64,000 bases of DNA from Nymphaea colorata (lineage: Eukaryota; Streptophyta; Magnoliopsida; Nymphaeales; Nymphaeaceae), in contig NC_045149.1 of NCBI RefSeq assembly GCF_008831285.2, positions 10,628,417 through 10,692,416 of the forward strand, in the 5' to 3' direction. How positions within the stretch are numbered: the stretch's first letter is position 1; each line of letters begins with the position of its first letter. A program made the position numbers and the translations under genes. The notes below the pieces were generated by a model. That model ran no database searches. It saw only the letters and a program-made list of their open reading frames with translations, and had not been told where the DNA came from. Positions 12,444 to 23,160 of this stretch are shown piece by piece.

Positions 12444-13409
12444 CTCCCCAAACTCAATATCCTCAAAGAAATGGGCATTTCCCTTTTCAAAGAAAGACTT
12501 ACTGGATGGATTATAAAACTTATAACCCCTTAATGTTTGTTCATTTTCCCTTTATACATTCAATGTAAACATTAAAGTCCCCAAAATCAAGGGACTCAAG
12601 ACTTCCTTTTGACATAAGCCTTTATATTCTCTTTTCAAAGATATGTCCTAAGCGCCAATGTCATAACATAGCTGAATTCTCTTTGGCTAATTTTCTTTTA
12701 GTACCACTAAACGTAACATGCAAGGTTTCATTATATGAAGCAACTGTATCAAGCAAATAAAGGTTATCGCTACAAGACAAAGAACCAGTGGAATTCAAAT
12801 TTGAATGCAGAAACTATTTAAATTTATTTCCTCCAAATGAACAATAATAACCGAATTTGTCCAATGAGGAAATAAGAAACCAAATTCCGTTTAAAAGACG
12901 GTACCACATAAGTTTCTGTCAAATTCAAATAACAACCAGTCTTTAACAATAACCGAAAATCTGCTATGGCTTCAACTTCGCCTTCTTGCCATCACCCACA
13001 TAGATGAATCTTTCAGTATCAATTGGCGTTTGACAATTTAGGCAGCCTTGCATAGAGACACTTATGTAAGTAGTAGCACCTGAATCTACCCACCAAGTGT
13101 TTCTGGGTACTGAAGTTAAATTAACCTCAGAACAAACCAAAGTGAGAAATGTACCCTTCATTTCACGCCATGCGTGATACTCAGTACAATCCTCCTTCAT
13201 ATGACCTTCACCTTGCAAAAGAAGCAGCCTGATAGACATTCCTTATGCTTCTTTTGTTTCTTAACGGATGATTGGTCAACTGCAACTTCTTTAACAGTCT
13301 TTCTTTTCTTATTTAAAAAAAAAATCGAATCATTTAACTCAGGAATAGTACTCAAATTTGCAGATATCATGAAAGCAGAACACACTGTATAAAGAACAAA
13401 AAATACCAA
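12444..13409 (-). pseudogene. copia-1 zinc knuckle, protease and gag-pre-integrase remnants; integrase core missing
   Basis: The nucleocapsid zinc knuckle is split by a frameshift: CFFCK is in one frame (near 13205) and GHMKEDC in another (near 13195). The protease motif WWVDSGATTYIS follows at about 13090-13055. Further on, WRLGHIFEKRI and IECIKGK (about 12655-12550) mark the domain before integrase. Within about 20 bases the text then jumps to GYKFYNPSSKSFF, normally found after the integrase core. The D,D,E catalytic core, roughly 1 kb in relatives, is therefore deleted near 12535. This copy could not have integrated with its own integrase if the deletion came first. Confidence 0.75.
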
Positions 13410-14094
13410 ACATGCTCACAATCAATACATGTACAAAGATGAAATAACAAATATAAATGAATTTAAATACAATGGCCTAAATCCCATCACAAGGTACCGG
13501 TGCAACGTTAATATCCAATCTTTGGATTGAAATACTAACTGCAAGTGGTATTCTTGGTCAACAATGAATATAGATAATTAACCCTGTCAAACAACGAGCC
13601 TATCTTTGGATTGACTCGCTATTTACATGAAAACCTGAAAAATTATCACATATTCAATGTCCTGTATACTTAAACCTGACCAAACAACAATCCCCCTTTG
13701 GGTTGATCATTGCCCGCATGGATCAAGTTTATTATCATCTAATGTTCAAAACAGGCAAATTCGTACAATAGAGGTCACTTTGGCGACATAAAATACAAAC
13801 TTACTCATTTCAAACAACAGACATGGCCAAAGATCAAATTCATAATCCAAATATTCATCTAAAGTACACCCACAAATTTAAAACATGCAAAACATGATAC
13901 ATGAATTAAAATTACATACAAAACTTTCCCTACATTAAACCCAAAACCAAATGGTTTAATGAAATAGGCCCAAAAGAGTCCAAAATATTATGAACTGGTA
14001 CCATAATCGTGCTTAAGAGGATCAAGAACCACTGAATCGGCCTTAAAGTGGCCCTTATCGTTCTTAAACCGCAACTAGAGCACCCACATGCCCC

Positions 14095-14510
14095 TAAATA
14101 GGGCTGAACCGGTCTAAAAATTGGACGAACCGGTTAAAATAGACCGTATCGGTTCTGAAACCCACTGAACCGGTTTGAAAATGACTTAAATCGGTTCTAA
14201 AACTGAATAAACCGGTCTGAAATGCCCTGAATCGGTCTGAAAATCAACAGAACCGGTTTGAAAACAACTGAACCGTTCTGAAAAGGGTTCGAATCTGTTC
14301 TAAAACTGAATGAACCGGTCCCAAAATGGTCTGAATCGGGTTTTAAAGGTCTGAACCGGTCTCAAAAACAACTGAACCGGTCCAGAAAAGATCTGAATCG
14401 GTCCCCAAAAGGTTCGAAACGGTCTGAATCGGACCGAATCGGTTCTGAATCAGATTGAACCGGTTTGAAACCGAATGAACCGGTTCGAGTTTTAAAACCA
14501 GGCCGTATGG
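14095..14510. repeat. Degenerate tandem array of about 21-bp units with ACCGGT core
   Basis: About 20 units of the type CTGAACCGGTTTGAAAA (or CTGAATCGGTC) occur at intervals of roughly 20-22 bp, all in the same orientation, inside the leader of copia-1. The unit alternates between ACCGGT and ATCGGT cores. It is not seen elsewhere in the window, and its function is unknown. Confidence 0.75.
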
Positions 14511-15250
14511 ATACGGTTCGGGTCCTGCCGGCCCCGACCCGGTCCGAAATCTTAACACAAAGGCGCGGGCGGCAAAATGAATTTTTTTTTTTTTAAATCT
14601 GATGGATCCGGATCGGGTCTGCAAGACCCGACCCGGTCCAACCCAGCTCGACCGCCCGAGCGTCGTCTCCACTCGATCGAAACCGCCGTTCGCCTGCCTG
14701 ATGCCGAACGGCAGCGAATGGCAGATTCACCTCCGGCAGACCTCCGGGAGCCTTGGGTGAGCGCCAGCGGGTGCCGCCAGGGCCGCCGGACGTCGGCGGC
14801 GGCGATGGCGGGCCGATGCCCGCCGCAAGCCGGTAGATTCCACCGGTTTTTTCTCTGTTTTGAACATCTGCCCCTTTTCTTACCGATTTTGTGTGTTGCA
14901 GCGGCGACGAAGCCACCAGCGGGCCGCCGGAGACCGTGGGTGGGCGCCTGAGGGTCGCACGGTCCCGTCCGGCGACAGGTAAGTCGCCGGCAGGCCTTTG
15001 ACCGATGTCGCCCTCCCTGCCGTCGTCCTTTCCCTACCTCTTTTCTTCAATGGCTGTGATAGACGAAAAGGGGTTCACCTGCAGGCCACCCAACAGCGTG
15101 GGTGCCGCTGGTGGGTCGCGCCAGGATGGCTGGAAGCCGTCCATCGCCTTCCGGCGACAGTCACCCGCCTGAAACCAGCCGTCCCTTACACCATACCCTC
15201 TGCATCCTCATGCGGCTGCAGCGGAAGCCCGACGGCTTCCGTTGCTTCCC
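14511..15250. other. GC-rich block inside copia-1 leader, possible captured sequence
   Basis: Strikingly GC-rich against its AT-rich surroundings and unlike known copia coding sequence. On the + strand, opposite to the element, a polypyrimidine tract and TTGTGTGTTGCAG (ending at about 14900) precede an 89-base segment that ends at CGACAG|GTAAGTC (about 14985). This resembles an internal exon with consensus splice sites. A poly-T run follows at 15256-15272. No protein domain was recognised. Confidence 0.35.
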
Positions 15251-15370
15251 ACGCCAATTTTTTTTTTTTTTTTGAAAACAATACTTGCAGCCGAAGAGAA
15301 AGAAGGAACATCTGAATGGGAAGACACACAAAATAATCCAAAAATTCAATGAATCAACAATGAGCATAGG

Positions 15371-15382
15371 CTCTGATACCAA
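15371..15382 (-). promoter_or_regulatory. Primer-binding site of copia-1
   Basis: The minus strand reads TTGGTATCAGAG just after the 5' LTR end. It is complementary to the 3' end of plant initiator Met-tRNA, the usual copia primer. Confidence 0.88.
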
Positions 15383-15383
15383 T

Positions 15384-15858
15384 TGTTGGGATTTCTCCCC
15401 ATAATGCATATACAAAACCAAACGTATATACCCTAAACAGGATCATGCTCATGCTAAATCATTGAAATAAATGAAACCTTAAACTGAAGCGGAAGCATAC
15501 CTGAATCCATCTGATCTGGTGCACGGGAAGATCGCAGCAGGGTCTTCCAGGGTACGTGCGGCGCGCTTGAGGTCTCTCTCAGATGGAGAAGAGGAAAACC
15601 CTAGAAACCAATGTTTCAGGCAACCCTTGCACGACCTCAGGGACCACTACCATTTTATAATAAAGGACAATTACAGATTCCACCCATCAAAGAGTCTGTA
15701 ATTCTATACCGGTATCTATACATTTCAAAATTACCCCATACCATCTAAAATGACGTAATATCCCAAAATGCAATCACTTAAGCGGATATTCACGTTAAGA
15801 CAACCATAATGTCTGAAATTCCTCATAGACATATGTCGGCCCACCAAATGATCTTACA
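15384..15858 (-). repeat. copia-1 5' LTR
   Basis: Partner of 9884-10358. It ends at TTACA|TCTTG, where the TSD begins. Confidence 0.93.
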
Positions 15859-15863
15859 TCTTG
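15859..15863. repeat. Target-site duplication of copia-1, right copy (TCTTG)
   Basis: Exact copy of 9879-9883. Confidence 0.9.
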
Positions 15864-16208
15864 TCGATGGTAATTCTTGTAGTTATTTCATATTCATAGT
15901 TTAGACTATTAGTTTCAGGAGATACACAAGCTCCCTTCGACCACCACCAAAAAATTGTGAATCTTTGTGTTGGATAAAAATAATTTCATAAGGTAAAAGA
16001 AATGAGATTGAGAAGTATGGTTACGTTATTTAATTTCTTACAATTTAAAATGCCTTGACCAGATTTTGCACAAATAAACATATGAAAAAAAGAATCATGT
16101 GTATAGCCTTGTATGCTTTAATTAATTTTCAAAACCATCTTTGCTACTTTTCTATTCCTGAATCAGGTGTCAGACCATGTTTTTAGTTAAATTTGACAAT
16201 TTTCTCAG

Positions 16209-16464
16209 GCAAATGCATATGATAGAATCATGCACGCTGTAATACAAAAGCTGAAGATAGCTTCAAAAAACAGAGTCATTCTTTTCAACATTTTTGTAAG
16301 CGAAAAGCAGCAAAGATTATGGGCAGGGCTGGGAGGTGGCTGGTTTCTGTTATAAACTTTAGTAGCATTAATTTTCTATGCTGCAGAAGAAGAGCACTGA
16401 TGTGCAAGTTGAAGCATATCGAGGTTACCATCATAAGGCACTGAAAACATCCTTCGATCTAATT
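16209..16464 (+). pseudogene. Two exon-like blocks of an unidentified host gene
   Basis: Block A (16209-16295) follows an acceptor-like TTTTCTCAG and ends before GTAAGC. It reads 29 codons: ANAYDRIMHAVIQKLKIASK and then NRVILFNIF. Block B (16387-16464) follows TTCTATGCTGCAG and ends before GTGAGG. It reads KKSTDVQVEAYRGYHHKAL then KTSFDLI. Both are phase 0, with a 91-base intron-like gap between them. Open frames, splice-site consensus and protein-like composition suggest exons of a real gene or a gene fragment. I do not recognise the family. Block C at 18250 may belong to the same gene. Confidence 0.4.
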
Positions 16465-18249
16465 GTGAGGACCTTTGCTTGGGGGGTGGGATTTCCCACC
16501 ACTTACTAAAAATTTTATCACATGCATACTGGCCAAACAATAAGGAGAATAAGCTGTTTCTTCAATTGATGATAGCAACTTGATTCTTTCCCAACCATGT
16601 TAAATAATGCCGAAGGAATCTGACGATTGCTCACCTTTTGACCACCCATATCTTAGGGGCACCATTATATATGAATGAAAAAAAAACTGAAAGTATCAAT
16701 ATGAAAATAATGTTTGTTTTTGGGGCTAGTGTGAACAACTGCCCACAGCAGCTTATATGTGGCTCGGCCACTGCTCCCTAGCCTGCTATGGCTGACATAT
16801 AAGATGACCTCTTGATGGGAGGTGTGTGTTGGCCATGGCCAAAAATAAGACGTCCTCCTTCTCTCTTCTACCTTTTTCATTTTTGGACCAATCATGTTCA
16901 GATACGTCAATAGTTCCTTGCCATGGAGATTTTGGGTGGTATTGAAGGGTAGCTTCTGTGTGTTTCAATTTTTGTGTTTGAGATTTGAATTATTTTTGTT
17001 CGGTTGCAGCTTGGGATCCATGTGATAGTGGTATATTTTTGTGGTTTGCATACATTCTTGTCAGAATTTGGAGTGTAATCTCTGAAATTTGCATCAGAAT
17101 GGCATTTGTTTCTGTGATCTTATGTAGGAAATCGCGGGTTCAATGTATGCCCAATTGATTTTTGAAAATGTTAATGGTGCTTGGCATATCATGGATTTAG
17201 GGTTAAATGTGGTTATTTGTGTTCCTTTACTGCAAGGTTGTTTGAGCAAACCTGTGGTTCGTTTGGCATTTACTTTTCAATAATTGGCACATTTTAAGTT
17301 TTCTCTACAAACATTGAACTTCCTTTACATATTTAAGTTGCAATCTAGAATGTTTTACTGGACGAATACTTGTTGTGGATTCTATAGAGTTTGGTAGTTT
17401 TCTTTATAATGCAAGTAGCCATTGTGTCTAATTTGGTGATTTTCAAGTTGTCTGCTACGCTAGTGATCATGGGATCATCATAAAGATTTGAAGCCGTAAG
17501 TTCATTAGTTTGAAAGTATGAGTTTTTGTTATATCCTGTTAAAAGTATAAAAATCAATGCTAAATAAGGAATAAGCTTGTTTTGGAGTTTCAATTTCATT
17601 TTCTCTTTATAAATATAAACAAAACAGCGGACCAACAGGCTCAACCATAATTTATTACTATAAAAGTTAGAATTCTAGGCTGAAAATGGTTTTCTGGACA
17701 GAGAGATGATGGAATGGTACTGAGGACCAACCTCACTACATTGTTCTTTCTTTCTTATCATCTCAGGCCAAATCCTGTCTTCACATCAGTACTTTTTGTT
17801 GTTTCTCATTCTTCTACTTTTAAATGACCTAAACTTCTTGTAGGTTTACTAAGCAATTGCCAATTTGAACTCTTGTTTGGATTGGAACTCATTCCAAAGC
17901 TTATTCATATTCTTTGATGTTTCTGAACAGTTTTAACAATTGTATCATTCTAGTTAAAGCACTAAATTAAATCTTTTTAACATGACAACATTTTTCTGAT
18001 TAACCAAGATGCATAATTTTACTGCATGATCAGGAAGGAGCTATTTTATCTAAATGTGTTGAGGGAAAGACTCTTGTGTGTAGGTTACTACTTTTCTTAG
18101 ATGAGATGGCCTCACTAGATTTCCACTATCAACAAATATGTTTTGTTGCTCATATTCCCCAAGAATCAATTCTAAAATGTGTGATCTTCTGTCTTCTTTC
18201 AAATATTGCTACAAACTAATACAATGACAAGGTCTCCATTTTGCCATAG
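16465..18249. other. Gene-free stretch between exon-like blocks
   Basis: AT-rich, with no domain recognised. A segment of about 60 bp around 17800-17845 (TTCTACTTTTAAATGACC) is repeated at about 18700-18740. If blocks A, B and C are one gene, most of this would be intron or would include missing exons. Confidence 0.3.
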
Positions 18250-18408
18250 GATCATGCAGGCTTTCTTGATTGGAAACTTGGAGAGCAGATAATTGTTAAG
18301 AAGGCATCAACACTAGCCTCTTCTTCAAGGGACATTTACAACATCAATTGTCTATATCGTCTCAGTTCACTGCTGGTTGACATTTATGATGAAAGAAACA
18401 CAACCTGA
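18250..18408 (+). pseudogene. Third exon-like block (C) of an unidentified host gene, ends in a stop
   Basis: After an acceptor-like TTTTGCCATAG the frame reads DHAGFLDWKLGEQIIVKKAS, then TLASSSRDIYNINCLYRLSS and LLVDIYDERNTT, then TGA at 18406-18408. The same frame continues as SEFERTANLT before another stop, which suggests the TGA is a mutation. Phase 0 fits blocks A and B. Heptad-like leucines hint at a helical protein. Family not recognised; decay suggests a gene relic. Confidence 0.4.
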
Positions 18409-18739
18409 AGTGAGTTTGAAAGGACTGCCAACCTAACCCATAAAAAATGAACTTCTCAATTGCTTGTTGCAGACATTGTTCGTGTAGTATTCTTAGGAAG
18501 CATTTTATATGGACAAGCACCAAGAGTGATAGAAGCTTCTACATTATGATTTGCAATTTATAGAGAAATCTGTTCACTTAACGTCCAACCAAAAGATGCA
18601 CCACATTTATGTCTTCTCCTTCCCCTGAAGGTCGTTTAGCTAATGGAAAAGTTGCATACTGTTCCATGAACCTGCCCTGATGACAGGTACCGTAATATTG
18701 GTTGTTTCTCGTTCTTCTACTTTTCAATGACCTAAACTA

Positions 18740-19666
18740 AATTAGACCATTGAACGAGTACTTTATCCAATGGAACAGATCTCTAGCTCTTAAAAGAAAA
18801 AAAACAACTGTAAGGAAGTTGGGCCGTGGCTGGTTAATTAATTACCATATAATTGAAATTAAATATTTCCTTTTCAAAAATGTAAAATATTTTTTTTTCA
18901 AATTAAAATCCGACAGGTCCCACTCAGAGCGTGTTTTAAACGGGGCCAAAGCCAAAAAATTCTGATTTAGGGTAATAGTATTTAAGTTTGAGATTTTTAA
19001 GATGCTGCAATATAGAAATAATAAAAATAGCCACGACATGCCAACTTAAAAAGAAAAATTTTTTTGTGTCCATGTGAGCAACTGCCCACACAGCCCACAG
19101 GCTGCATCGACTCCTCTGGACCTCAACATTTAATCAGACCTTTTTTTCTCTGATTGAAATTATCAACGACATGTCTTATATAGGGAGGACTTGGTTGCGG
19201 AAGAAAACTATGGTGAAATTTCACCAGAATAGATCATTTCGCTGACAATGACGAGGGCAAGAATGATGTCGGCAGGAAACCTACAAGCACTAGATCCCCA
19301 CAAATTGAATTGCACCAAACATCAAGCCACAGTAACTCTCACCCGTTTTTTCATCGAAGGCAGCATTCTAGAGCGAAAATGTTGTTAGAATCATCCTAAA
19401 AGGAATTTGAATCTGCTGCCGTTTCCATGGCTGAATCAAGCGGTCAGACTTTAATTATATTTAAGAAGATACTTTCCATTATTTATGTTTTTAGTTTATG
19501 TATATATATTGTAGTAAATATTTTTTAATATTTTTGACCAATGACCAATCCATTTAGGTGAATAAGTGGATCAGCAGATTTGACTTAGGAACCAACTTTT
19601 ACAACATTTGAATGGTGGATGGCGAAGCAATTTTTTTTTTCCTTTTTAAGGATGGGTGGTTCATTC
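18740..19666 (+). other. Kiwellin 5'-flank module, left of copia-2
   Basis: Blocks similar to the K3 upstream region: ACGAGTACTTTATCC at about 18756 (K3: ATGAGTACTTTATAC at 33965) and, after about 300 bp of unrelated AT-rich text, CTCAACATTTAATCAG with CTCTGATTGAAATTA (about 19120-19170; K3 about 34005-34050). The part 19440-19650 resembles 59380-59560 (ACTTTTACAACATTTGAATGG). The K1 promoter continues right of copia-2 at 25196. Confidence 0.55.
19662..19666. repeat. Target-site duplication of copia-2, left copy (CATTC)
   Basis: CATTC just left of the LTR, repeated at 25191-25195. Confidence 0.92.
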
Positions 19667-19995
19667 TGTTAAATTTAGTGATTGTATATCACAATCAACC
19701 ATGGAAAACAGAGAATTATGTGGTTCGGCATATTAGCCTACATCCACGATAGAAGAGAGGGGATCTTCTTTTATTCAGAACTTGAATCAATCGGTGATAC
19801 ATGAGAGGTATTTGTAGTTGTAATTACATGCTCAAGGTGGAAAGGGAGAAACGTTAAGGATAGAGCACAAAAGATTAGGAAGAGATATCTCTGTCCAAGA
19901 TCGTTGCAACCTCCTTCCAAGAATATCGTTGTTGATTAACGTAATCTCCTCTCTAGAAGAATCCAGCATAATCTCCTCTCTAGAAAGTTCCAACA
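19667..19995 (-). repeat. copia-2 3' LTR
   Basis: Begins TGTTAAATTTAGTG and ends GTTCCAACA on the + strand. Same length as the partner, no indels seen. Confidence 0.94.
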
Positions 19996-20008
19996 ATCTC
20001 CCCCTCAA
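19996..20008 (-). promoter_or_regulatory. Polypurine tract of copia-2
   Basis: Minus strand TTGAGGGGGAGAT abuts the 3' LTR; this is the expected plus-strand primer. Confidence 0.8.
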
Positions 20009-23000
20009 GTTGGTGCGCAGATATCAATCTGCCCCAACTTGTTAACAATATATCTATGTCGTTCCTTTCCAAGAGACTTAGTAAATATATCTGCCAATTG
20101 GTATTCGCTTTTGACATGTGGCGTCTGAATTGTTCTATCTTGAATTTTCTCTCTGATAAAGTGACAGTCTACTTCAATATGTTTTGTGCGTTCATGAAAG
20201 ACAGGATTTGCTCCAATGTATATAGCTGCCATATTATCGCACATAAGTCTCATTGGCTCTTTTACTTCGATATTCATGTCTTTTAGAATAGCCTTTATCC
20301 ATACCAATTCACAAGTACATGCTGCCATAGCTCTATACTCTGCTTCAGCACTCGATCGGGCTACAACCGATTGTTTCTTACTTTTCCATGTAACTAAACT
20401 TCCACCAACAAATGTGCAAAAACCAGAAGTAGACTTTCTATTATTTGGATCACCAGCCCAATCAGCATCACAGTAGCCCACCACATCAATAGGCTGATCA
20501 CGTTTCATTAGAATACCCTTTCCTGGAGAGCCCTTTAGGTATCTTAGTATTCTATTTGCAGCATCGATATGTGTGGATCTTGGCTTATGCATATACTGGC
20601 TTATAGTACTGTCAGCATGAGTAATGTCTGGCCTGGTCACTGTCAAATATATAAGTTTACCAACAAGTTTCTGAAAACTCTGTATGTTCTTAACTTTTGT
20701 TCCTTCATCATTTCTTAACTTGCAATTTTGTTCAAGTGGCGTCTCCACAGTTTTGACACCCAAGTGTTTTGCCTCTTTTAAAAGATCTAAAGTATACTTT
20801 CTTTGACATAGAAACACGCCCTTGTCTGAGTGAGCCACCTCTATTCCCAAGAAGTACCTCAACTTTCCAAGATCTTTGATCTCAAATTGTTTGTTGAGGT
20901 AGTTTTTCACATGAATCATATGCTCTTCATTGTCACCTGTCATAATGATGTCATCTATATATACAAGTAGAATGGTTATTTTTGAATCTCGAATATATGT
21001 AAACATAGTATAATCTGCAGCACTTCTCTTAAAACCAATACTAACAAGAGCATCACTTAGCCGAGAGAACTATGCTCTTGGAGATTGTTTCAGACCATAC
21101 AATGCTTTTTTTAGTTTGCATACGTACCCTTTTTCGTTGGCTATTCTCTGCGGTACTTCCATGTAGACTTCCTCATCAAGTTTTCCATGTAGAAAAGCAT
21201 TCTTAACATTTAGTTGTGTTAAGTTCCATCTCTTGTTTGAAGCCACAGAAATAAGAGTTCTAACTGTGTTCATCTTAGCAACAGGAGCAAACGTTTCATT
21301 GTAATCAATCCCTTCAGTTTGAGTGAAACCCTTTGCAACCAAACGAGCCTTATACTGTTCTATGGTGCCATCACTGTGATACTTTATTTTGTAAACCCAC
21401 TTGCATCCCACAGTTTTCATTCCTTTCAGCAGAGGAACCAAATCCCAAGTCTGATTTTTATTGAATGCTGAAAGTTCTTCCATCATGGCTTGTTTCCATT
21501 GTGGATGTTTGCTAGCCTCTTCATAGGTTTTGGGTTCTAGGTGAGTATAGGTATTTAAGATATAGAATCGATAGGGTTTTGACATGGTCTCGGATGTAAG
21601 GTACTTGTCTATAAAGTGGTCATGGTTGGTTGATAGATATGTATAAAAATCACTAAGTCTGGATGGTGGCCTAGTAGGGCGAGTGGAACGTCGAAGAAGT
21701 TGATTATTCTGTCGACTAGTTTGGATGGGTTCAAGAGTAAGATTGTTATTGTCATTTGGTAAAGATGGATCATTGGGTGAAGGCTGGTTTTCAATGGAAG
21801 ATTTGGAGGCTGAGGTGTTTAAAATATCCACTAGAGGAAGGACAATGTTATCATTGTATAACATGATTCTATTTCCATGGACGTGTGTCTCCCTCTGATT
21901 TGGTTCCTCATAGAATGACTCATGTTCAAAGAATTTGACATCCCTGGTTACAAACAATTTTTTTGAAACTGGCTCATAACATTTGTATCCCTTCTTTTTG
22001 CTAGAATACCCCAAAAAAATACGCTTCATTGCCCGTTTCTCAAGTTTATTTCAAAACTTTTCCTGGATATGAACAAAGCATTTACACCCAAACACTTTAA
22101 GTTGTCGTATAGAAACATGCCTTTGAAGTAGGAGTTCCAAAGGAATTTTGTTTTCAACACTTGAGTTTGGTATTCGGTTGGCAAGATAACAAGCCGTACC
22201 AATAGCATCAGACCAAAAATTTGGAGGAACATGCATATGTATCATGATAGATCTGACAATATTTAGTAGCTGACGATTTTTTCTCTCTGCAATTCCGTTT
22301 TGTTGTGGAGTGCCGGCACACGTGTATTGAGGTTGTATACCATTTTTCCTCATGAAATTGTGAAACAAATCATTCACATATTCCCCTTCATTGTCAAACC
22401 TAAGATTTTTAATTTTGGTCCCATACTGAGTAAATACCATATAATAAAACTCTTCAAAAATAGCAATCACTTCACTCTTATTTCTAATGAAGAAAATCCA
22501 TGTCATACGAGTTTTATCATCAATGAATGACACATAGTACCTGTAGCCATTATATGATTCCATAGGAGCAGGTCCCCATACGTTTGAGTGAACTAACTCG
22601 AATATTTCTGTGGACCTTTCAGTGGAAGAATGAAACGGCAGCCTGGTAGACTTAGAGAACTCGCATGCCTCACAAGAATGTTCTTCTAGGGTGAGATGAG
22701 GAACCAACGTCTTCAAGCTTTGATTAGCAATATGACCAAGTCTAGCGTGCCAGGTGAGGTACTCTTTATTCTTTGTACTTGTATGAGTAAAAAAACTTAC
22801 TCCATAGTTTTCCATCACATATAGACCACCTTGCTCTCGACCCCTACCAATCACTTTCCTCGTTTGCAAGTCCTGAAAAATCACATCCTTTGGAGAGAAA
22901 ATAGCCACACAGTTATAAGCTTTAGTGATTTTGCTAACAGACATTAAATTGGTAGAAATTTTTGGCACATAGACAACACTAGACATCTTATGATTTTTAA

Positions 23001-23160
23001 AAAACGTGGTTTTTCCAATTCCGGTGACAGCTATAGTGGTACCATCAGCAGTAAACACTGGTTTTTTATTTTATCTGTCAAGATCAACCAACTTAAGGGA
23101 ATCGTTGGTCATATGGTCAGTTGCCCCAGAATCAATAACCCATAAAGGAGACTTTGAGTA
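20005..23160 (-). pseudogene. copia-2 pol: protease, integrase, reverse transcriptase, RNase H with three stops
   Basis: One frame runs from about 23160 down to 20005. Protease: WVIDSGATDHMTND. A TAA follows at about 23072. Gag-pre-integrase: WHARLGHIANQSLK with C-x2-C in CEACEFSK. Integrase core: HSNVWGP where the family has HSDVWGP, so the first catalytic Asp is Asn; then RFDNEGEY and PQQNGIAERKNR with D and E present. A TGA at about 22051-22053 breaks it. RT: KGMKTVGCKWVYKIKYHSDG, QLNVKNAFLHG (again Asn for the usual Asp), ALYGLKQSPRA, then TAG at about 21070 where Trp is expected, and LLVYIDDIIMTG. RNase H: GYCDADWAGD, SSAEAEYRAM, MCDNMAAI, HIEVDCHFIRE. All the stops and both Asn changes are explicable as C-to-T or G-to-A. 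Confidence 0.92.

Larger units (their letters stand above)
9884..15858 (-). mobile_element. copia-1: complete-ended Ty1/copia element, minus strand, internally deleted
   Basis: Two 475-bp LTRs (9884-10358 and 15384-15858) begin TGTTGGG and end TTACA on the + strand and differ at about 13 positions (about 97% identity). TSD TCTTG flanks both. On the minus strand the right LTR is the 5' LTR: it is followed by TTGGTATCAGAG (15371-15382), a primer site matching initiator Met-tRNA. The left LTR is preceded by a purine tract AAGTGGGAGAT (10359-10369). The coding part has zinc knuckle, protease and gag-pre-integrase remnants, RT and RNase H, all broken. The integrase core is deleted and no gag N-terminal part is recognisable. 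The leader (about 13.4-15.37 kb) is unusual: an ACCGGT-rich repeat array and a GC-rich block. Confidence 0.93.

Noticed and set aside
14577-14951. 124-codon open frame in the GC-rich copia-1 leader
   Set aside because: Low stop density from high GC; composition not protein-like, and opposite frames are equally open.
10019-15701. Identical 60-codon open frames in both copia-1 LTRs (10019-10201 and 15519-15701)
   Set aside because: Repeated because they lie in the LTRs; no domain and no reason to think they are translated.
15859-15875. TTGTCGATGG right of copia-1 resembles kiwellin text coding for the IVDG motif
   Set aside because: Only about ten bases match and the following sequence is unrelated; insufficient to claim the pseudogene resumes.
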